Source of the DNA: Candidatus Desulfofervidus auxilii
GTDB taxonomy: Bacteria > Desulfobacterota > Desulfofervidia > Desulfofervidales > Desulfofervidaceae
NCBI GenBank assembly: GCA_030262725.1
Contig: JAJSZS010000001.1
Coordinates: forward strand, 186,001-250,000
Length of the DNA stretch: 64,000 nucleotides
Direction of reading: 5' to 3'
The notes beneath the pieces were generated by a model that worked only from the letters and a program-made list of their open reading frames with translations, was not told where the DNA came from and did not search any database. This document shows, piece by piece, positions 44,394 to 54,626 of this stretch; the first letter of the stretch is position 1; every line of letters starts with the position of its first letter. A program made the translations under genes and the position numbers.

Positions 44394-45379
44394 TTATTTT
44401 TTCGATATTTATTTATAGCCATAATATGTTCTTTTAATGTGCGAGAAAAATGATGTCTACCATTTCCTTTAGCTACAAAATAAAGATAAGATGTTTTTGG
44501 AGCATTTATTACTGCTTTAATAGCTTCTTCTCCAGGACTACAAATAGGTGTTGGAGGTAAACCTTTTATAAGATAGGTATTATAAGGAGATGGGTATTTT
44601 AAATCTTCTTTTTTTAACTTACCATTAAATTTAGGTAAAGCATAAATAACCGTTGGATCTGCTTGAAGAGGCATATTTAAATGTAATCTATTTAAAAATA
44701 CAGAAGCAATTAATGGTTTTTCTTCAGATATAGAAGTTTCCTTCTCCACAATGGAAGCAAGAGTAACTACTTCATGGCAAGACAAATTTTTTTGCTTTGC
44801 TTTTTTATCATATTTTTTATAAATTTTCTTAAATTCTTTTACCATTATTTCAATAATCTTTTTTTCTGAAAGCCCTTTTGCGAAAAAATAAGTAGTAGGG
44901 AATAAATAACCTTCTATACTTTCACTTTTTATACCAAGATTTTGTACAAAATTAGGATTATAAGCTAGTTTCAAAAATTTATCTTCATCAATAAGACCTT
45001 TTTTAGCAAGTATTTTAGCTATTTGTTTAATAGTAGCTCCTTCAGGGGTTACTATTTTGTATTTTATAACACATTTGCCATTTACAAAATTTTCAAGTAA
45101 TTCAAGAGGAGTAATATTAGGTTTAATTAAGTATTCTCCAGGTTTTATTTTAGTAGTAACTCCTTTAATTATACCCCATGTCCAAAAAAATAAAGGACAG
45201 TGCAAAATTTTTCGTTGTTTAAGTTCATTTACTACTTTTTTAAAACTCCATCCTGGCTTAATAAAGATAATCTCATTACAATTTAATGGTGAAGTAAGAT
45301 AATCCCAAAAAATAAAGAGAAAATTGGTTAAAATTAATAAAAAGAAACAAAATAATAAAAAATATCTATTTTTTTTCAT
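44390..45379 (-). CDS. mltG: endolytic murein transglycosylase
   Basis: 329 residues with one N-terminal membrane anchor (YFLLFCFFLLILTNFLFIFW) and a YceG domain. The catalytic glutamate lies in TLASIVEKETS; LQADPTVIYALP and YNTYLIKGLPPTPICSPG are conserved. It cleaves nascent peptidoglycan and may set glycan chain length. Overlaps ruvX by 14 nt. Confidence 0.92.
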   Translation of the reverse strand: MKKNRYFLLFCFFLLILTNFLFIFWDYLTSPLNCNEIIFIKPGWSFKKVVNELKQRKILHCPLFFWTWGIIKGVTTKIKPGEYLIKPNITPLELLENFVNGKCVIKYKIVTPEGATIKQIAKILAKKGLIDEDKFLKLAYNPNFVQNLGIKSESIEGYLFPTTYFFAKGLSEKKIIEIMVKEFKKIYKKYDKKAKQKNLSCHEVVTLASIVEKETSISEEKPLIASVFLNRLHLNMPLQADPTVIYALPKFNGKLKKEDLKYPSPYNTYLIKGLPPTPICSPGEEAIKAVINAPKTSYLYFVAKGNGRHHFSRTLKEHIMAINKYRKNN

Positions 45380-45794
45380 CTCTTGCTTTTAAAAAGCTAT
45401 CTAATATCAAAGCAGCTGCTAATTTATCTATCACTTTTTTACGCCGTTTTCTGCTTATATCTGATTCAATCAAAAACCTCTCTGCTTCAATGGTTGTTAA
45501 ACTTTCATCCCAAAAAATTATAGGAACATTAATAAACATTTTCAATTTTTTTACAAAATCAAGTATCATTTTTGCCATTTTTCCTATTTTATAATGAGAA
45601 TAAAAAGGTATACCTACTACAATTTCACTTACTTGATAGTCAGAAACAATTTTTTTTATAGTATTAAAAACATAATTATCTTCTTTTCTTTCAATAACAA
45701 TAAAAGGTTGAGCAATCAATTGCATTTCATCACTTAGAGCTATTCCGATTCTTTTTGTGCCTATGTCTAAAGCCATTATTCTGCCTTTTTTCAC
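45366..45794 (-). CDS. ruvX: YqgF/RuvX RNase H-fold nuclease
   Basis: 142-residue RNase H-like protein annotated as putative Holliday-junction resolvase or 16S pre-rRNA nuclease. The first active-site aspartate is in ALDIGTKRIGIALSD, then VGIPF and FWDESLTTIEAE, ending DKLAAALILDSFL. Start codon is GTG 45794 or ATG 45776; the GTG has a GGAG 9 nt upstream. The 5' end overlaps yihY by up to 65 nt, an unusually long same-strand overlap. Confidence 0.87.
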   Translation of the reverse strand: MKKGRIMALDIGTKRIGIALSDEMQLIAQPFIVIERKEDNYVFNTIKKIVSDYQVSEIVVGIPFYSHYKIGKMAKMILDFVKKLKMFINVPIIFWDESLTTIEAERFLIESDISRKRRKKVIDKLAAALILDSFLKARDEKK

Positions 45795-46911
45795 TTATTA
45801 ATTCTCCTAAGGTAATATTTTTCCATGTTTTTTGCAAACATTCTTTAATAGTTTCCCATATTTTGTTTATTTTGTTCTCTTGGTCAATATTTATGATTTC
45901 TATAAGCCGCAACTCTTCTAAAGGGCAATTTGGAAGCCAACAACCATTTTCTGTATATGCTATCCAACCTTTTTTAAAAAAATCATTGACAATAATATTT
46001 ACTACTTCTACTGGTAAATTTAATCTTTGAGCAAGATCATGAGCAGTAAGACGTTTTTTCTTTTCTTGGAAATTTTTAAGGATTTCTAATAATACTAAAA
46101 CAGGAGAAAATAAATGATAATGATAACTAGTCTTTAAAGGAATAGAAGGATGATCAAAAATGAAACTGCTTTCAGCTCCTAATAATACAATTGTCCAACT
46201 CCAAAAAAGCCAAACAAAAAATACAGGTATAACAGATAAAGCTCCATATATTTTATCAAAAGTAGCATAATAAGAAATATAATATTTAAAAGCCCATTTA
46301 GCTATTTCAAAAAATAGGCTAGCAATAAAACTACCAAATAAAGCAGCTTTTAAACTTACTTTAGTAGCAGGAAATAACCAATAAAGAAAAAATAAAGCTA
46401 TAAAACTTAAACTTAAAGAGATAAGAAATGGAGAGAGAGAAAAATGTTCTAATCTTCCAACAACTCCTACAGATATTCCTAATAATACTGGAGTTAAAGT
46501 AAGCATAGTCCAAAAAGTAATAAATTTATGAAATAAAGAACGTCCTTTTTCCACCCGCCAAATACGATTAAATGCTTTCTCTACCATTCCTAAAAGAGCA
46601 ATAGAGATTAAAAATAAAGCAATAAGACTAACAATACTTAAGGTAGCTGTATTTTTAATAAATTTTTCTATATTATTTTCAATAATGTCAATAAGATTTG
46701 ATTCAGGTAAAAAATATTTTAATAAAAATGCTCTGATTTCTACTTCTGAAAGCTTAAATCTGCCTACCACAGAAAAAGAAATAGTAACAATGGGTACTAG
46801 AGATAAAATAGTTGCATAAGTAAGAGCAGCAGCTTGTTCTAAGCATCGGTCATACCAAAACTTTTTGAGAGATTTTTGTAAAAGTTTAAAAAAATTGGAT
46901 ACTTTTTTCAT
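45730..46911 (-). CDS. YihY/BrkB-type inner membrane protein
   Basis: 393 residues with six or so transmembrane segments: a QAAALTYATILSLVPIVTIS start, WRVEKGRSLFHKFITFWTML, and a segment ending FFVWLFWSWTIVLLGAESSF are typical of the YihY (UPF0761) family. The C-terminal 130 residues include a winged-helix-like cytosolic part (LTAHDLAQRLNLPVEVVNII). The last 20 residues (EKRQNNGFRHRHKKNRNSSK) are coded inside ruvX. Function not established. Also overlaps bamD by 26 nt. Confidence 0.83.
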   Translation of the reverse strand: MKKVSNFFKLLQKSLKKFWYDRCLEQAAALTYATILSLVPIVTISFSVVGRFKLSEVEIRAFLLKYFLPESNLIDIIENNIEKFIKNTATLSIVSLIALFLISIALLGMVEKAFNRIWRVEKGRSLFHKFITFWTMLTLTPVLLGISVGVVGRLEHFSLSPFLISLSLSFIALFFLYWLFPATKVSLKAALFGSFIASLFFEIAKWAFKYYISYYATFDKIYGALSVIPVFFVWLFWSWTIVLLGAESSFIFDHPSIPLKTSYHYHLFSPVLVLLEILKNFQEKKKRLTAHDLAQRLNLPVEVVNIIVNDFFKKGWIAYTENGCWLPNCPLEELRLIEIINIDQENKINKIWETIKECLQKTWKNITLGELISEKRQNNGFRHRHKKNRNSSK

Positions 46912-47608
46912 TTTTTAACTTTTTTTTGCACAATTCTAAATAATATTGAGCTTTACGTGCGATAGGTAAATCAGCATAATTGTCCAAAATATATCTAAAA
47001 CGTAATAAAGCTGATTTGTATTTTTTTGTACGATAATAAAATCTGCCTACATAAAATTCATGTAATGCTAATTTTTCGCGACATACTTTAATTTTAATAG
47101 TAGCTCTTTGAGCATATCGTGTTTCAGGGTATTCTCTGACTACTTGTTTAAAAGTTTCAAGGGCTTTTTTTGTAACAGTTTGATCACGATCAATGCTAGG
47201 AATTTGGTGATAATAACAAAGTCCAATCTGATAAATAGCATAAGGAACCTTTTTATGTTTAGGATGAAGGCTGATAAAATCTTGATAGCTCAAAATAGCA
47301 TTTTCAAAATTATGCTTATAATAATAAGCATCAGCCAATTTTAGACGAGCAATAACAGCTTCAGAACTAAAAGGATGGGCATCTTTAATATATTGAAAAA
47401 TTTCTATAGCACGATCAAAATTTCCTTTTTGAAAGGCATTTAAACCCATCTGTATAAGCTGTTTTACTGATAATCCTTCTAAAGAAGAGGGAGGGAAAAA
47501 ATATTCTTTTATTTGACCACAATTAACTAAAAATAATAAACACAAAAAAAAACAGTATTTTTTAAAGAAAATCTCATTAGGCAAGCATCTTTTCAATAAT
47601 CTGTTCAA
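46886..47608 (-). CDS. bamD: BamD-like outer membrane assembly lipoprotein
   Basis: TPR-type lipoprotein of the BAM complex, up to 240 residues. A lipobox (LVNC, C30) ends a hydrophobic signal, and TPR-like repeats follow (QMGLNAFQKGNFDRAIEIFQ; ARLKLADAYYYKHNFENAI). The start is uncertain: only TTG codons are available in frame and no site is obvious, so coupling to trxA (32-nt overlap) is likely. Supports a diderm host. Confidence 0.82.
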   Translation of the reverse strand: MNRLLKRCLPNEIFFKKYCFFLCLLFLVNCGQIKEYFFPPSSLEGLSVKQLIQMGLNAFQKGNFDRAIEIFQYIKDAHPFSSEAVIARLKLADAYYYKHNFENAILSYQDFISLHPKHKKVPYAIYQIGLCYYHQIPSIDRDQTVTKKALETFKQVVREYPETRYAQRATIKIKVCREKLALHEFYVGRFYYRTKKYKSALLRFRYILDNYADLPIARKAQYYLELCKKKLKNEKSIQFF

Positions 47609-47900
47609 TCATGCTCTTAGGTACTACACCGACAATTTGGTCATATACCTTTCCATTTTTAAAAAAAATAATTGTAGGGATTGCTTTAATTTCAAAACGA
47701 CCTGGAGTTATAGGATTTTCATCTACATTGATTTTACATATCTTTACTTTATTCTCATATTGAGTAGCAAGTTCTTCCATAATTGGAGCTATCATTCGAC
47801 AAGGTGCACACCAAGGTGCCCAAAAATCTACAATAACAGGTAAATTAGAATTTAATACCTCATCATTGAAATTAGCATCAGTTAGCACAATAATCGCCAT
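47577..47900 (-). CDS. trxA: thioredoxin
   Basis: 107-residue thioredoxin with the redox motif FWAPWCAPCRMIAP and cis-proline region IKAIPTIIFFKNGK. An AAAGGAGG site precedes the ATG. First gene of the trxA-bamD-yihY-ruvX-mltG run. Confidence 0.95.
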   Translation of the reverse strand: MAIIVLTDANFNDEVLNSNLPVIVDFWAPWCAPCRMIAPIMEELATQYENKVKICKINVDENPITPGRFEIKAIPTIIFFKNGKVYDQIVGVVPKSMIEQIIEKMLA

Positions 47901-47929
47901 CTACTACCTCCTTTAAAATCTAGCAAGGC

Positions 47930-47958
47930 ATTAAAACACGTCATTGTTTTATTGTCAA
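47930..47958 (-). promoter_or_regulatory. trxA operon promoter
   Basis: Minus-strand TTGACA (47953-47958), 17-nt spacer, TTTAAT (47930-47935), with a leader of about 25 nt holding the AAAGGAGG site. Confidence 0.6.
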
Positions 47959-47975
47959 CTTTTTAAAATATAAAA

Positions 47976-47998
47976 TAAGAAGGCCGCTTGAAGCGGCC
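47976..47998 (-). terminator. carAB terminator
   Basis: GC-rich hairpin GGCCGC / GCGGCC (47982-47998, loop TTGAA) followed on the minus strand by a T-rich tract. It lies downstream of carB and just upstream of the trxA promoter. Confidence 0.7.
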
Positions 47999-48030
47999 AC
48001 TGAAACGGTGAAGAGGTGAAGCGGTGATGC
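47999..48030 (+). repeat. tandem octamer GGTGAAGn repeat
   Basis: Three consecutive octamers GGTGAAGA, GGTGAAGC and GGTGATGC (48007-48030), preceded by a degenerate ACTGAAAC and followed by TAATTAAC. Related two-unit versions occur at 15892-15907 and 63576-63591, each also near a TTAA. Confidence 0.5.
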
Positions 48031-48067
48031 TAATTAACAAAGCAAAATTAGTGCCAATTTAAATTAT

Positions 48068-51000
48068 TTATTTTTTTGCATATTTTAAATGAATTTCATG
48101 GGCGAAAACGCCCATTGGGCGAAATTGATACAATTTATGATGATATTCCTGTAGGCATTTTACTTCAAATTCACCTTTCAGCAAAGCTTCAATACCATCT
48201 ACTATAGCCTTTGCTCCACTGAGAGTGGTAGTGTAGGGAATTCCATACAGAAGAGCTGTTTTTCTAATCAAAGGTGCATCTTCACTAGCTTCTTTTCCAA
48301 AACGAGCATTAATAACAAGACAATATTCATGATTTTTAATGTGATCAACTACGTGTGGGCGTTTTTCTCTAATCTTACGAACTGTTTCTACAGGCAGTCC
48401 TTCTTTTTTTAAATAAGCAGCGGTACCAGCAGTGGCAGCCAATTTAAAATTTAAATCATACAATCTTTTAGCAATAGGTGTAACTGCTGGTTTATATTTA
48501 TCAGCTACAGTAATTAATACCTTACCTGTTTTTGGCAAAATTTGTCCAGCAGCAATCTGAGCTTTTGCATAAGCCAATCCATAATTATCAGCAATTCCCA
48601 TAACTTCACCTGTAGAACGCATTTCTGGTCCTAAAATTGGATCAACACCTGGAAAACGTACAAAAGGAAAAACTGATTCTTTAACAGCTACATGTTCTAT
48701 TTCAAGCTCGCTAGTTATACCTAATTCCTTTAATTTTTTTCCTAACATAATTTTAGTAGCTATTTTTGCCCAAGGGATGCCTGTAGCCTTACTTACAAAT
48801 GGTACAGTACGTGATGCCCTAGGATTCACTTCTAGTACATAGACTTCATTATCTTTTACTGCATATTGAACATTCATAAGCCCAATAACATTTAATTCCC
48901 TTGCAAGCTCCTTTGTTTGTGTTTTAATTTTTTCTATAATTTCTTTTGACAATGTATGAGGAGGAAGAACACAAGCACTATCACCAGAATGTACTCCTGC
49001 TTCCTCAATATGCTCCATAATACCAGCAACAATACATAATTCTCCATCTGCTACGGCATCTACATCTACTTCAATAGCATCTTCTAAAAATTTATCGATA
49101 AGAATAGGATGTCCAGGAGCAGCTTCTACTGCAATCTGCACAAATTGACGTAGATCTTCAGCATCATAAACAATTTCCATTGCACGTCCTCCTAATACAT
49201 AAGAAGGTCTTACTAATACAGGAAATCCAATTTTTTTAGCGATTTTAACTGCCTCTGTAGGAGTTGAAGCAGTACCATTAGGTGGTTGCTTCAATCCTAA
49301 TTTTTGCAATAATTCTTTAAATCTTTCTCTATCTTCTGCCCTATCTATACTATCTGGAGTAGTACCAATGATTGGGGCACCTTTTTTATAAAGAGGCACA
49401 GAAAGATTAAGTGGAGTTTGTCCTCCAAATTGGACAATTAAACCCCATGGTTTTTCTTCTCGAATGATATGCAAAACATCTTCTTCAGTAAGTGGTTCAA
49501 AATAAAGTCTATCAGATGTATCATAATCTGTACTTACTGTTTCAGGATTACTATTGACCATAATACTTTCTATACCCTCTTCCTTTAGTGCAAAGGAGGC
49601 ATGAACACAACAATAATCAAACTCAATACCCTGACCAATCCGATTTGGTCCGCCTCCTAAAATCATTACTTTTTTTCTATCTGAAACTCTTGCTTCATCT
49701 TCTTCTTCATAAGTGGAATAATAATAAGGAGTATAGGCCTCAAATTCAGCAGCACATGTATCCACAAGTTTATAAACAGGAAATAAACCTCGCTTTTCTC
49801 GCTCCTTCCGTATACTTTCTTCATCCATTTGCCAAAGATAGGCAAGCTGTTTATCAGAAAATCCATAAGCCTTAGCCTTATAAAAAATTTCTTGAGGTAT
49901 ACTTGAAAGTGATTTATCTCGATATGTTTTTAGTTCTTCTTCTAGTTCTACAATTTGTTTAATATTATTTAAAAACCAAGGGTCAATAGAAGTAAGTTCA
50001 TAGATTTCTTCAACAGAAAAACCATTTTGAAATGCGTATTTAATATAAAAAATACGCTGTGAATTAGGATGAATAAGTTTTTGTTTGATCTCTTCCTTAC
50101 TAAGTTTTTTCCCTTTATCCCAAGGATCCTTTCCATCTGCTCCAAGACCATAACGTCCAATTTCTAACGAGCGTAATCCCTTTTGTAGTGCTTCCTTAAA
50201 TGTACGACCAATAGCCATAATTTCACCTACAGAACGCATAGAAGTAGTTAATTCATCTTTAGCTCCTGGAAACTTTTCGAAAGCCCAACGTGGTATTTTA
50301 ACAACACAATAATCAATTGTTGGCTCAAAAGAAGCCAAAGTTTCTTTGGTAATATCATTTGGTATTTCATCCAATGTATAGCCAATAGCTAATTTAGCTG
50401 CGATTTTAGCAATAGGAAAACCTGTTGCTTTTGAAGCTAGAGCAGAACTTCTAGAAACCCTTGGATTCATTTCAATGACTACCATCTCTCCAGTTTTAGG
50501 ATTTATAGCAAACTGAATATTACTTCCTCCTGTTTCCACTCCAATTTCACGGATGATTGCAATAGCTGCATCTCTCATAGTTTGATATTCTTTATCAGTA
50601 AGGGTTTGAGCTGGAGCTACAGTAATACTATCACCAGTGTGTATTCCCATAGGGTCAAAATTTTCAATACTACAAACAATCACAACATTATCATTTTTAT
50701 CCCTCATTACCTCAAGTTCATATTCTTTCCAACCTAAAACAGATTCTTCTAGCATAATTTCATGAATCATACTGGCAGAAAGACCTGCTTCTGCAAGTAC
50801 TTCTAAATCTTCTTTATTGTAAGCAACACCTCCTCCTGTACCACCTAAAGTAAAACTTGGTCTAACAATAATAGGAAAACCAATTTCTTGAGCAATTTTT
50901 CTTACTTCTTCCATATTGCGAGCAATTCCACTCTTTGGCACCTTTAAACCTATTCTTTTCATAGCTTCTCGAAATAGTTCTCTATCTTCTGCCTTTTTAA

Positions 51001-51367
51001 TTACCTCTACAGAGGCACCAATCATTTCAACACCATATTTTTCCAATACACCTGCTTCAGCCACTTCAACTGCAACATTTAAGGCTGTTTGTCCACCTAA
51101 AGTAGGCAAAATGGCATCAGGTCGTTCTTTAGCAATGATTTTTTCTACTACTTCAGGTATGATGGGTTCAATATAGGTTCTATCTGACATTTCTGGATCA
51201 GTCATAATAGTAGCTGGATTACTGTTTACTAAAATGACTTCATATCCTTCACCTTTTAAAGCTTTACAAGCCTGTGTGCCAGAATAATCAAATTCACAAG
51301 CTTGACTGATAATAATGGGGCCAGAGCCAATGATAAGTATCTTTTTTATGTCTGTGCGTTTTGGCAT
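48068..51367 (-). CDS. carB: carbamoyl-phosphate synthase, large subunit
   Basis: 1099 residues of duplicated ATP-grasp synthetase making carbamoyl phosphate for arginine and pyrimidines. The first half has [19 protein letters not shown] and [14 protein letters not shown]; the second repeats the pattern with [17 protein letters not shown] and [19 protein letters not shown]-like allosteric domain ends the protein. The start overlaps the carA stop by 1 nt (TAATG). Ends at the GC-rich hairpin upstream of trxA. Confidence 0.97.
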   Translation of the reverse strand: MPKRTDIKKILIIGSGPIIISQACEFDYSGTQACKALKGEGYEVILVNSNPATIMTDPEMSDRTYIEPIIPEVVEKIIAKERPDAILPTLGGQTALNVAVEVAEAGVLEKYGVEMIGASVEVIKKAEDRELFREAMKRIGLKVPKSGIARNMEEVRKIAQEIGFPIIVRPSFTLGGTGGGVAYNKEDLEVLAEAGLSASMIHEIMLEESVLGWKEYELEVMRDKNDNVVIVCSIENFDPMGIHTGDSITVAPAQTLTDKEYQTMRDAAIAIIREIGVETGGSNIQFAINPKTGEMVVIEMNPRVSRSSALASKATGFPIAKIAAKLAIGYTLDEIPNDITKETLASFEPTIDYCVVKIPRWAFEKFPGAKDELTTSMRSVGEIMAIGRTFKEALQKGLRSLEIGRYGLGADGKDPWDKGKKLSKEEIKQKLIHPNSQRIFYIKYAFQNGFSVEEIYELTSIDPWFLNNIKQIVELEEELKTYRDKSLSSIPQEIFYKAKAYGFSDKQLAYLWQMDEESIRKEREKRGLFPVYKLVDTCAAEFEAYTPYYYSTYEEEDEARVSDRKKVMILGGGPNRIGQGIEFDYCCVHASFALKEEGIESIMVNSNPETVSTDYDTSDRLYFEPLTEEDVLHIIREEKPWGLIVQFGGQTPLNLSVPLYKKGAPIIGTTPDSIDRAEDRERFKELLQKLGLKQPPNGTASTPTEAVKIAKKIGFPVLVRPSYVLGGRAMEIVYDAEDLRQFVQIAVEAAPGHPILIDKFLEDAIEVDVDAVADGELCIVAGIMEHIEEAGVHSGDSACVLPPHTLSKEIIEKIKTQTKELARELNVIGLMNVQYAVKDNEVYVLEVNPRASRTVPFVSKATGIPWAKIATKIMLGKKLKELGITSELEIEHVAVKESVFPFVRFPGVDPILGPEMRSTGEVMGIADNYGLAYAKAQIAAGQILPKTGKVLITVADKYKPAVTPIAKRLYDLNFKLAATAGTAAYLKKEGLPVETVRKIREKRPHVVDHIKNHEYCLVINARFGKEASEDAPLIRKTALLYGIPYTTTLSGAKAIVDGIEALLKGEFEVKCLQEYHHKLYQFRPMGVFAHEIHLKYAKK

Positions 51368-52488
51368 TATTTCATCATCTGAATAAATTCATCAAAAAGA
51401 TAACTTGCATCATGTGGGCCTGGACTGGCTTCAGGGTGATATTGGACAGAAAAAAGAGGAAGATAGCGATGGCGCATTCCTTCAAGGGTATTATCATTTA
51501 AATTAATATGTGTAATTTCCATGCCCTTACCTGTTAGGGAATCAATATCTACACAAAAACCATGATTTTGAGAAGTAATTTCTACCCTTCCAGTAGCCAA
51601 ATTTTTAACAGGATGATTAATGCCTCTATGACCAAATTTAAGCTTAAATGTCTTTCCACCTAAAGCAAGCCCTAAGATTTGATGCCCAAGACAGATACCA
51701 AAAATAGGTTTTTTACCAATTAATTCTTTTACTTGTTTGATGACATGCACTACTGCTGCTGGATCACCAGGTCCATTGGAAAGAAAGATTCCATCTGGTT
51801 TTGTTTCAAGGATCTCTTTAGCTGTCACTTTAGCTGGTACCACTAACATCTCACATCCACGTTTTTCCAACTCTCTCAATATATTGAATTTAATCCCACA
51901 ATCAATAGCTACAACTTTGTAAGGTCTTTTACTGTCTTGCCATACAGAAGGAGAAAGATATTTTACTTTAACTTTTTTCCCTCCCTGCCATAAAAATGGA
52001 TGTTTACAAGAAACAGGTGTGGCTAAATCTCGACCAATAAGACCTGGAAAGGCTTTTAATTTATTTGATAAAGACTCTATATCAAAATCTTTAGTTGAAA
52101 TAATACCATTCATTGCTCCTTGTAAACGAATATGTCTAGTAAGTGCCCTTGTATCTATTCCCTCAATACCTAAAACACCTGCTTCTTTTAAATAATCAGC
52201 CAAAGTTTTTTTTGACCGCCAGTTACTAGGAAATGGGCAATATTCTTTAACAATAAATCCCTCCACATGAATCCTATTTGATTCTATATCCTCTTCATTT
52301 ATTCCATAATTGCCTATTAAAGGATAAGTCATGGTTACGATTTGACCTTTATAAGATGGATCAGTAAGAATTTCTTGATAACCAGTCATTCCTGTGTTAA
52401 ATACTACTTCTCCTACTACTTCACCTTCTCCAGTAAAAGAATTTCCATAAAATGTAGTTCCATCTTCTAAAACTAAAATAGCCTTCAT
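51367..52488 (-). CDS. carA: carbamoyl-phosphate synthase, small (glutaminase) subunit
   Basis: 373 residues. The CPSase N-terminal domain ([12 protein letters not shown]) and a class I glutamine amidotransferase domain with nucleophile elbow [11 protein letters not shown] and the HPEA histidine/glutamate ([13 protein letters not shown]). Supplies ammonia to CarB. The ATG has no Shine-Dalgarno and lies 8 nt after a -10 box. Confidence 0.97.
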   Translation of the reverse strand: MKAILVLEDGTTFYGNSFTGEGEVVGEVVFNTGMTGYQEILTDPSYKGQIVTMTYPLIGNYGINEEDIESNRIHVEGFIVKEYCPFPSNWRSKKTLADYLKEAGVLGIEGIDTRALTRHIRLQGAMNGIISTKDFDIESLSNKLKAFPGLIGRDLATPVSCKHPFLWQGGKKVKVKYLSPSVWQDSKRPYKVVAIDCGIKFNILRELEKRGCEMLVVPAKVTAKEILETKPDGIFLSNGPGDPAAVVHVIKQVKELIGKKPIFGICLGHQILGLALGGKTFKLKFGHRGINHPVKNLATGRVEITSQNHGFCVDIDSLTGKGMEITHINLNDNTLEGMRHRYLPLFSVQYHPEASPGPHDASYLFDEFIQMMK

Positions 52489-52524
52489 TGGGGCTTATAA
52501 TAGCAAGTTTATTTTAAAGAGCAA
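52489..52524 (-). promoter_or_regulatory. carAB promoter, probably leaderless
   Basis: Minus-strand TTGCTC (52519-52524), 16-nt spacer, TATTAT (52497-52502), then 8 nt (AAGCCCCA) to the carA ATG with no ribosome binding site. The -35 overlaps the end of the sirtuin gene. Confidence 0.45.
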
Positions 52525-53245
52525 GAGCAATAGCCAACTCTTGCAATATTCTTCCAGCTTTTCCTTTTAAAAATATATCTGTGATCTGGTATGTTAAATG
52601 CGTTGGTTCAATGTTTATTTCAATAATTTTTGCCCCATGATTCTTAGCTTCAAATGGAAGATAATTCGCTGGAGCTACCTCAGCAGATGTACCAATAACT
52701 AATAACACATCACAGGCATCAATAACCATTTGAGCCTTAATCAATGCTTCTTTAGGAATAGCTTCTCCAAAAAAGACTACATCTGGTTTAAGCAAACCAC
52801 CACAAAAACAATATGGGACTTCTTCAAAAGAAATAGTATCTTTGTCATAAACCTTTCCACAACTTAAACATCTTAACCGCATAGCATTGCCATGAAACTC
52901 AATTACATGTTGACTGCCAGCTATTTGATGGAGATTATCTACATTTTGAGTAATTATAGCATGCAAATAACCTACTTTTTCCATCTTTGCTAACACAAAA
53001 TGGGCAGGGTTAGGTTTTACTTTATACATGATGTTTTCAAGCTCTTTTAACATGCGCCATACTTTTGCAGGATTTTTTAAAAAGGCATCAATATGGGCAT
53101 ATTCCAGCGGATCATATTTTTGCCATAATCCCTGTTTTCCTCTAAAAGTAGGAATGCCACTTTCAGCAGAGATACCTGCGCCAGTAAGGGCTACAACATA
53201 ATGAGCAGATTGAATAATCTTTGCTACTTCTTTTATTTTTCCCAT
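52514..53245 (-). CDS. cobB: NAD-dependent protein deacylase (sirtuin)
   Basis: About 243 residues of Sir2 fold. NAD-binding GAGISAESGIPTFRG, catalytic QNVDNLHQIAG with FHGN, and a zinc site CLSCGKVY...YCFCGG. Removes acetyl (or other acyl) groups from lysines, releasing nicotinamide. The start was placed at ATG 53245, whose A is shared with the upstream stop (TAATG); ATG 53251 is an alternative. Confidence 0.9.
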   Translation of the reverse strand: MGKIKEVAKIIQSAHYVVALTGAGISAESGIPTFRGKQGLWQKYDPLEYAHIDAFLKNPAKVWRMLKELENIMYKVKPNPAHFVLAKMEKVGYLHAIITQNVDNLHQIAGSQHVIEFHGNAMRLRCLSCGKVYDKDTISFEEVPYCFCGGLLKPDVVFFGEAIPKEALIKAQMVIDACDVLLVIGTSAEVAPANYLPFEAKNHGAKIIEINIEPTHLTYQITDIFLKGKAGRILQELAIALAL

Positions 53246-54027
53246 TACCATTGCCAAAGATAAGAAATACCAGTACTTATGCCCCAATCTTCACTTTCTT
53301 CAGTAAGACCAAAATGTAAGCCAGCATCTATACGCCATGAACTATTTAACAAATACTGTCCCCCCAATGTTAATACAGTATAATTGTTATGCTTATGACT
53401 GAATGCCCAACCACTTATTTCTCCTAACACTTTTAAACTAGGTCGCATTTTATAACTTATTCCAAAACCATAAACCATTATATCATCTTGAGCATTATAC
53501 ATTTTTGGATTTCCAAGGATACCAATTCCTATATTAAAAAAAATCTTACATTCACTCAATTTTTTTGTTAATAAAATCTTTGCAAAAAAATCTGTTTCAT
53601 CAGTACCTAAACGTTTTTCATAATCTGCATTAGGCAATTTAGTACTTATATCCAAAGAAAAAGCAGGTATATAAATATCTTCTCTTAATAAATTAATTTT
53701 TATTCCTACATTTAAATCCCCAGAGCCCCACTTACTACCAGTATTTTTGCTATCCTGATAAAGATAAAAGTAGCTAAGATGTATTTCTACATTATGAACA
53801 ATCCCTATATTTAAATCTATTTGAGGCAATTGCAATTCACGTCGATCAGTATCTTTTCTTTCAAAAGGAAACCAACGGTCATGAAGATATTTTACACCTA
53901 AACGCAATTCCCATTTTCCTTTTGACAAAGGATAGGCATCAAGACTAGCTAAAGGGTAAAGCACTTCTGCTTTGATGGTTAAAGGGAAAAAGAGAAAAAG
54001 GAAAAATATTATCTTTCTTTTAAACAT
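53245..54027 (-). CDS. outer-membrane beta-barrel protein (MetA-type transporter-like)
   Basis: 260 residues with a signal peptide (RKIIFFLFLFFPLTIKAEV) and alternating amphipathic beta-strands throughout, ending in an aromatic residue (ISYLWQW), as expected for an outer-membrane barrel. The pattern GSGDLNVGIKINL resembles the phenol-MetA-degradation family of small barrels. Cargo unknown. It overlaps the Fur-family gene by 19 nt and cobB by 1 nt, so the three are one unit. Confidence 0.68.
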   Translation of the reverse strand: MFKRKIIFFLFLFFPLTIKAEVLYPLASLDAYPLSKGKWELRLGVKYLHDRWFPFERKDTDRRELQLPQIDLNIGIVHNVEIHLSYFYLYQDSKNTGSKWGSGDLNVGIKINLLREDIYIPAFSLDISTKLPNADYEKRLGTDETDFFAKILLTKKLSECKIFFNIGIGILGNPKMYNAQDDIMVYGFGISYKMRPSLKVLGEISGWAFSHKHNNYTVLTLGGQYLLNSSWRIDAGLHFGLTEESEDWGISTGISYLWQW

Positions 54028-54431
54028 CTTTGGCAGATACCATAGAAATAAAGCTGAGCCATTAATATTTTATGTCCTTCTAATTCCTCATAATTAGGCA
54101 AAGGAATATTAAATAAATCATATATTTGACCACAGCGTAAACATTTAAAATGAGCATGCGGGTTAGTATTAATGTCATAACGAGCTTTATCTTTATCTAT
54201 AGCAAACTCTACCACAATACCTAATTGAGTAAAAAGCTTTAATGTATTATAAATAGAAGCTAAAGATAAAGATGGAAAACGTTTTTTTAAAGCCTGATAT
54301 ATTTCTTCTGCTGTAGGGTGAATCCTATGCTCTAAAAGATATTCTAAGATAATGAGACGTGGAGTAGTAAGTACTATACCCTTTTCTTTTAATAAAGCCC
54401 TTTTTTCTTCTAACTCCCTTTCTAAATCCAT
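54009..54431 (-). CDS. Fur-family metalloregulator (Fur/PerR type)
   Basis: 140 residues. The N-terminal winged helix has TTPRLIILEYLLEHRIHPTA and SLASIYNTLKLF; the C-terminal dimerisation/metal domain has NPHAHFKCLRCGQIYDL and a second C-x2-C (CQRC), the structural zinc pair. Could be Fur or PerR; HxHxK region and context cannot decide. Probably autoregulated; the OMP gene it overlaps may be a target. Confidence 0.85.
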   Translation of the reverse strand: MDLERELEEKRALLKEKGIVLTTPRLIILEYLLEHRIHPTAEEIYQALKKRFPSLSLASIYNTLKLFTQLGIVVEFAIDKDKARYDINTNPHAHFKCLRCGQIYDLFNIPLPNYEELEGHKILMAQLYFYGICQRCLKER

Positions 54432-54493
54432 ATTAATTTCACCAAATATACTATCATTTTCTACAAGTCAAGTCTATTTAAAACCCTTTATTA

Positions 54494-54522
54494 TTGACAA
54501 TTGAGAGTTTAACAGGTATTGT
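54494..54522 (+). promoter_or_regulatory. promoter for the 82-residue protein gene
   Basis: TTGACA (54494-54499), 17-nt spacer, TATTGT (54517-54522). The -35 lies in the divergent spacer to the Fur-family gene, so the regulator could act here. Confidence 0.55.
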
Positions 54523-54525
54523 AGT

Positions 54526-54554
54526 AAAAGGTCAATGTGTCAATTGTGACCTTT
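54526..54554 (+). promoter_or_regulatory. leader hairpin just after the promoter
   Basis: AAAGGTCA (54527-54534) and TGACCTTT (54547-54554) form a perfect 8-bp inverted repeat around a CAATTG palindrome, at the expected transcription start. It could be an operator half-site pair or a leader structure. Confidence 0.4.
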
Positions 54555-54626
54555 GGCTTTCCCAAGAATAAGCAGAGGTGCTATTCTAAAGGGATTTTTA
54601 AAAAATAATTTTAAAAGGAGGATATT

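Noticed and set aside
49588-49875. 95-residue plus-strand frame opposite carB
   Set aside because: Low-complexity antisense frame across a highly conserved carB region.
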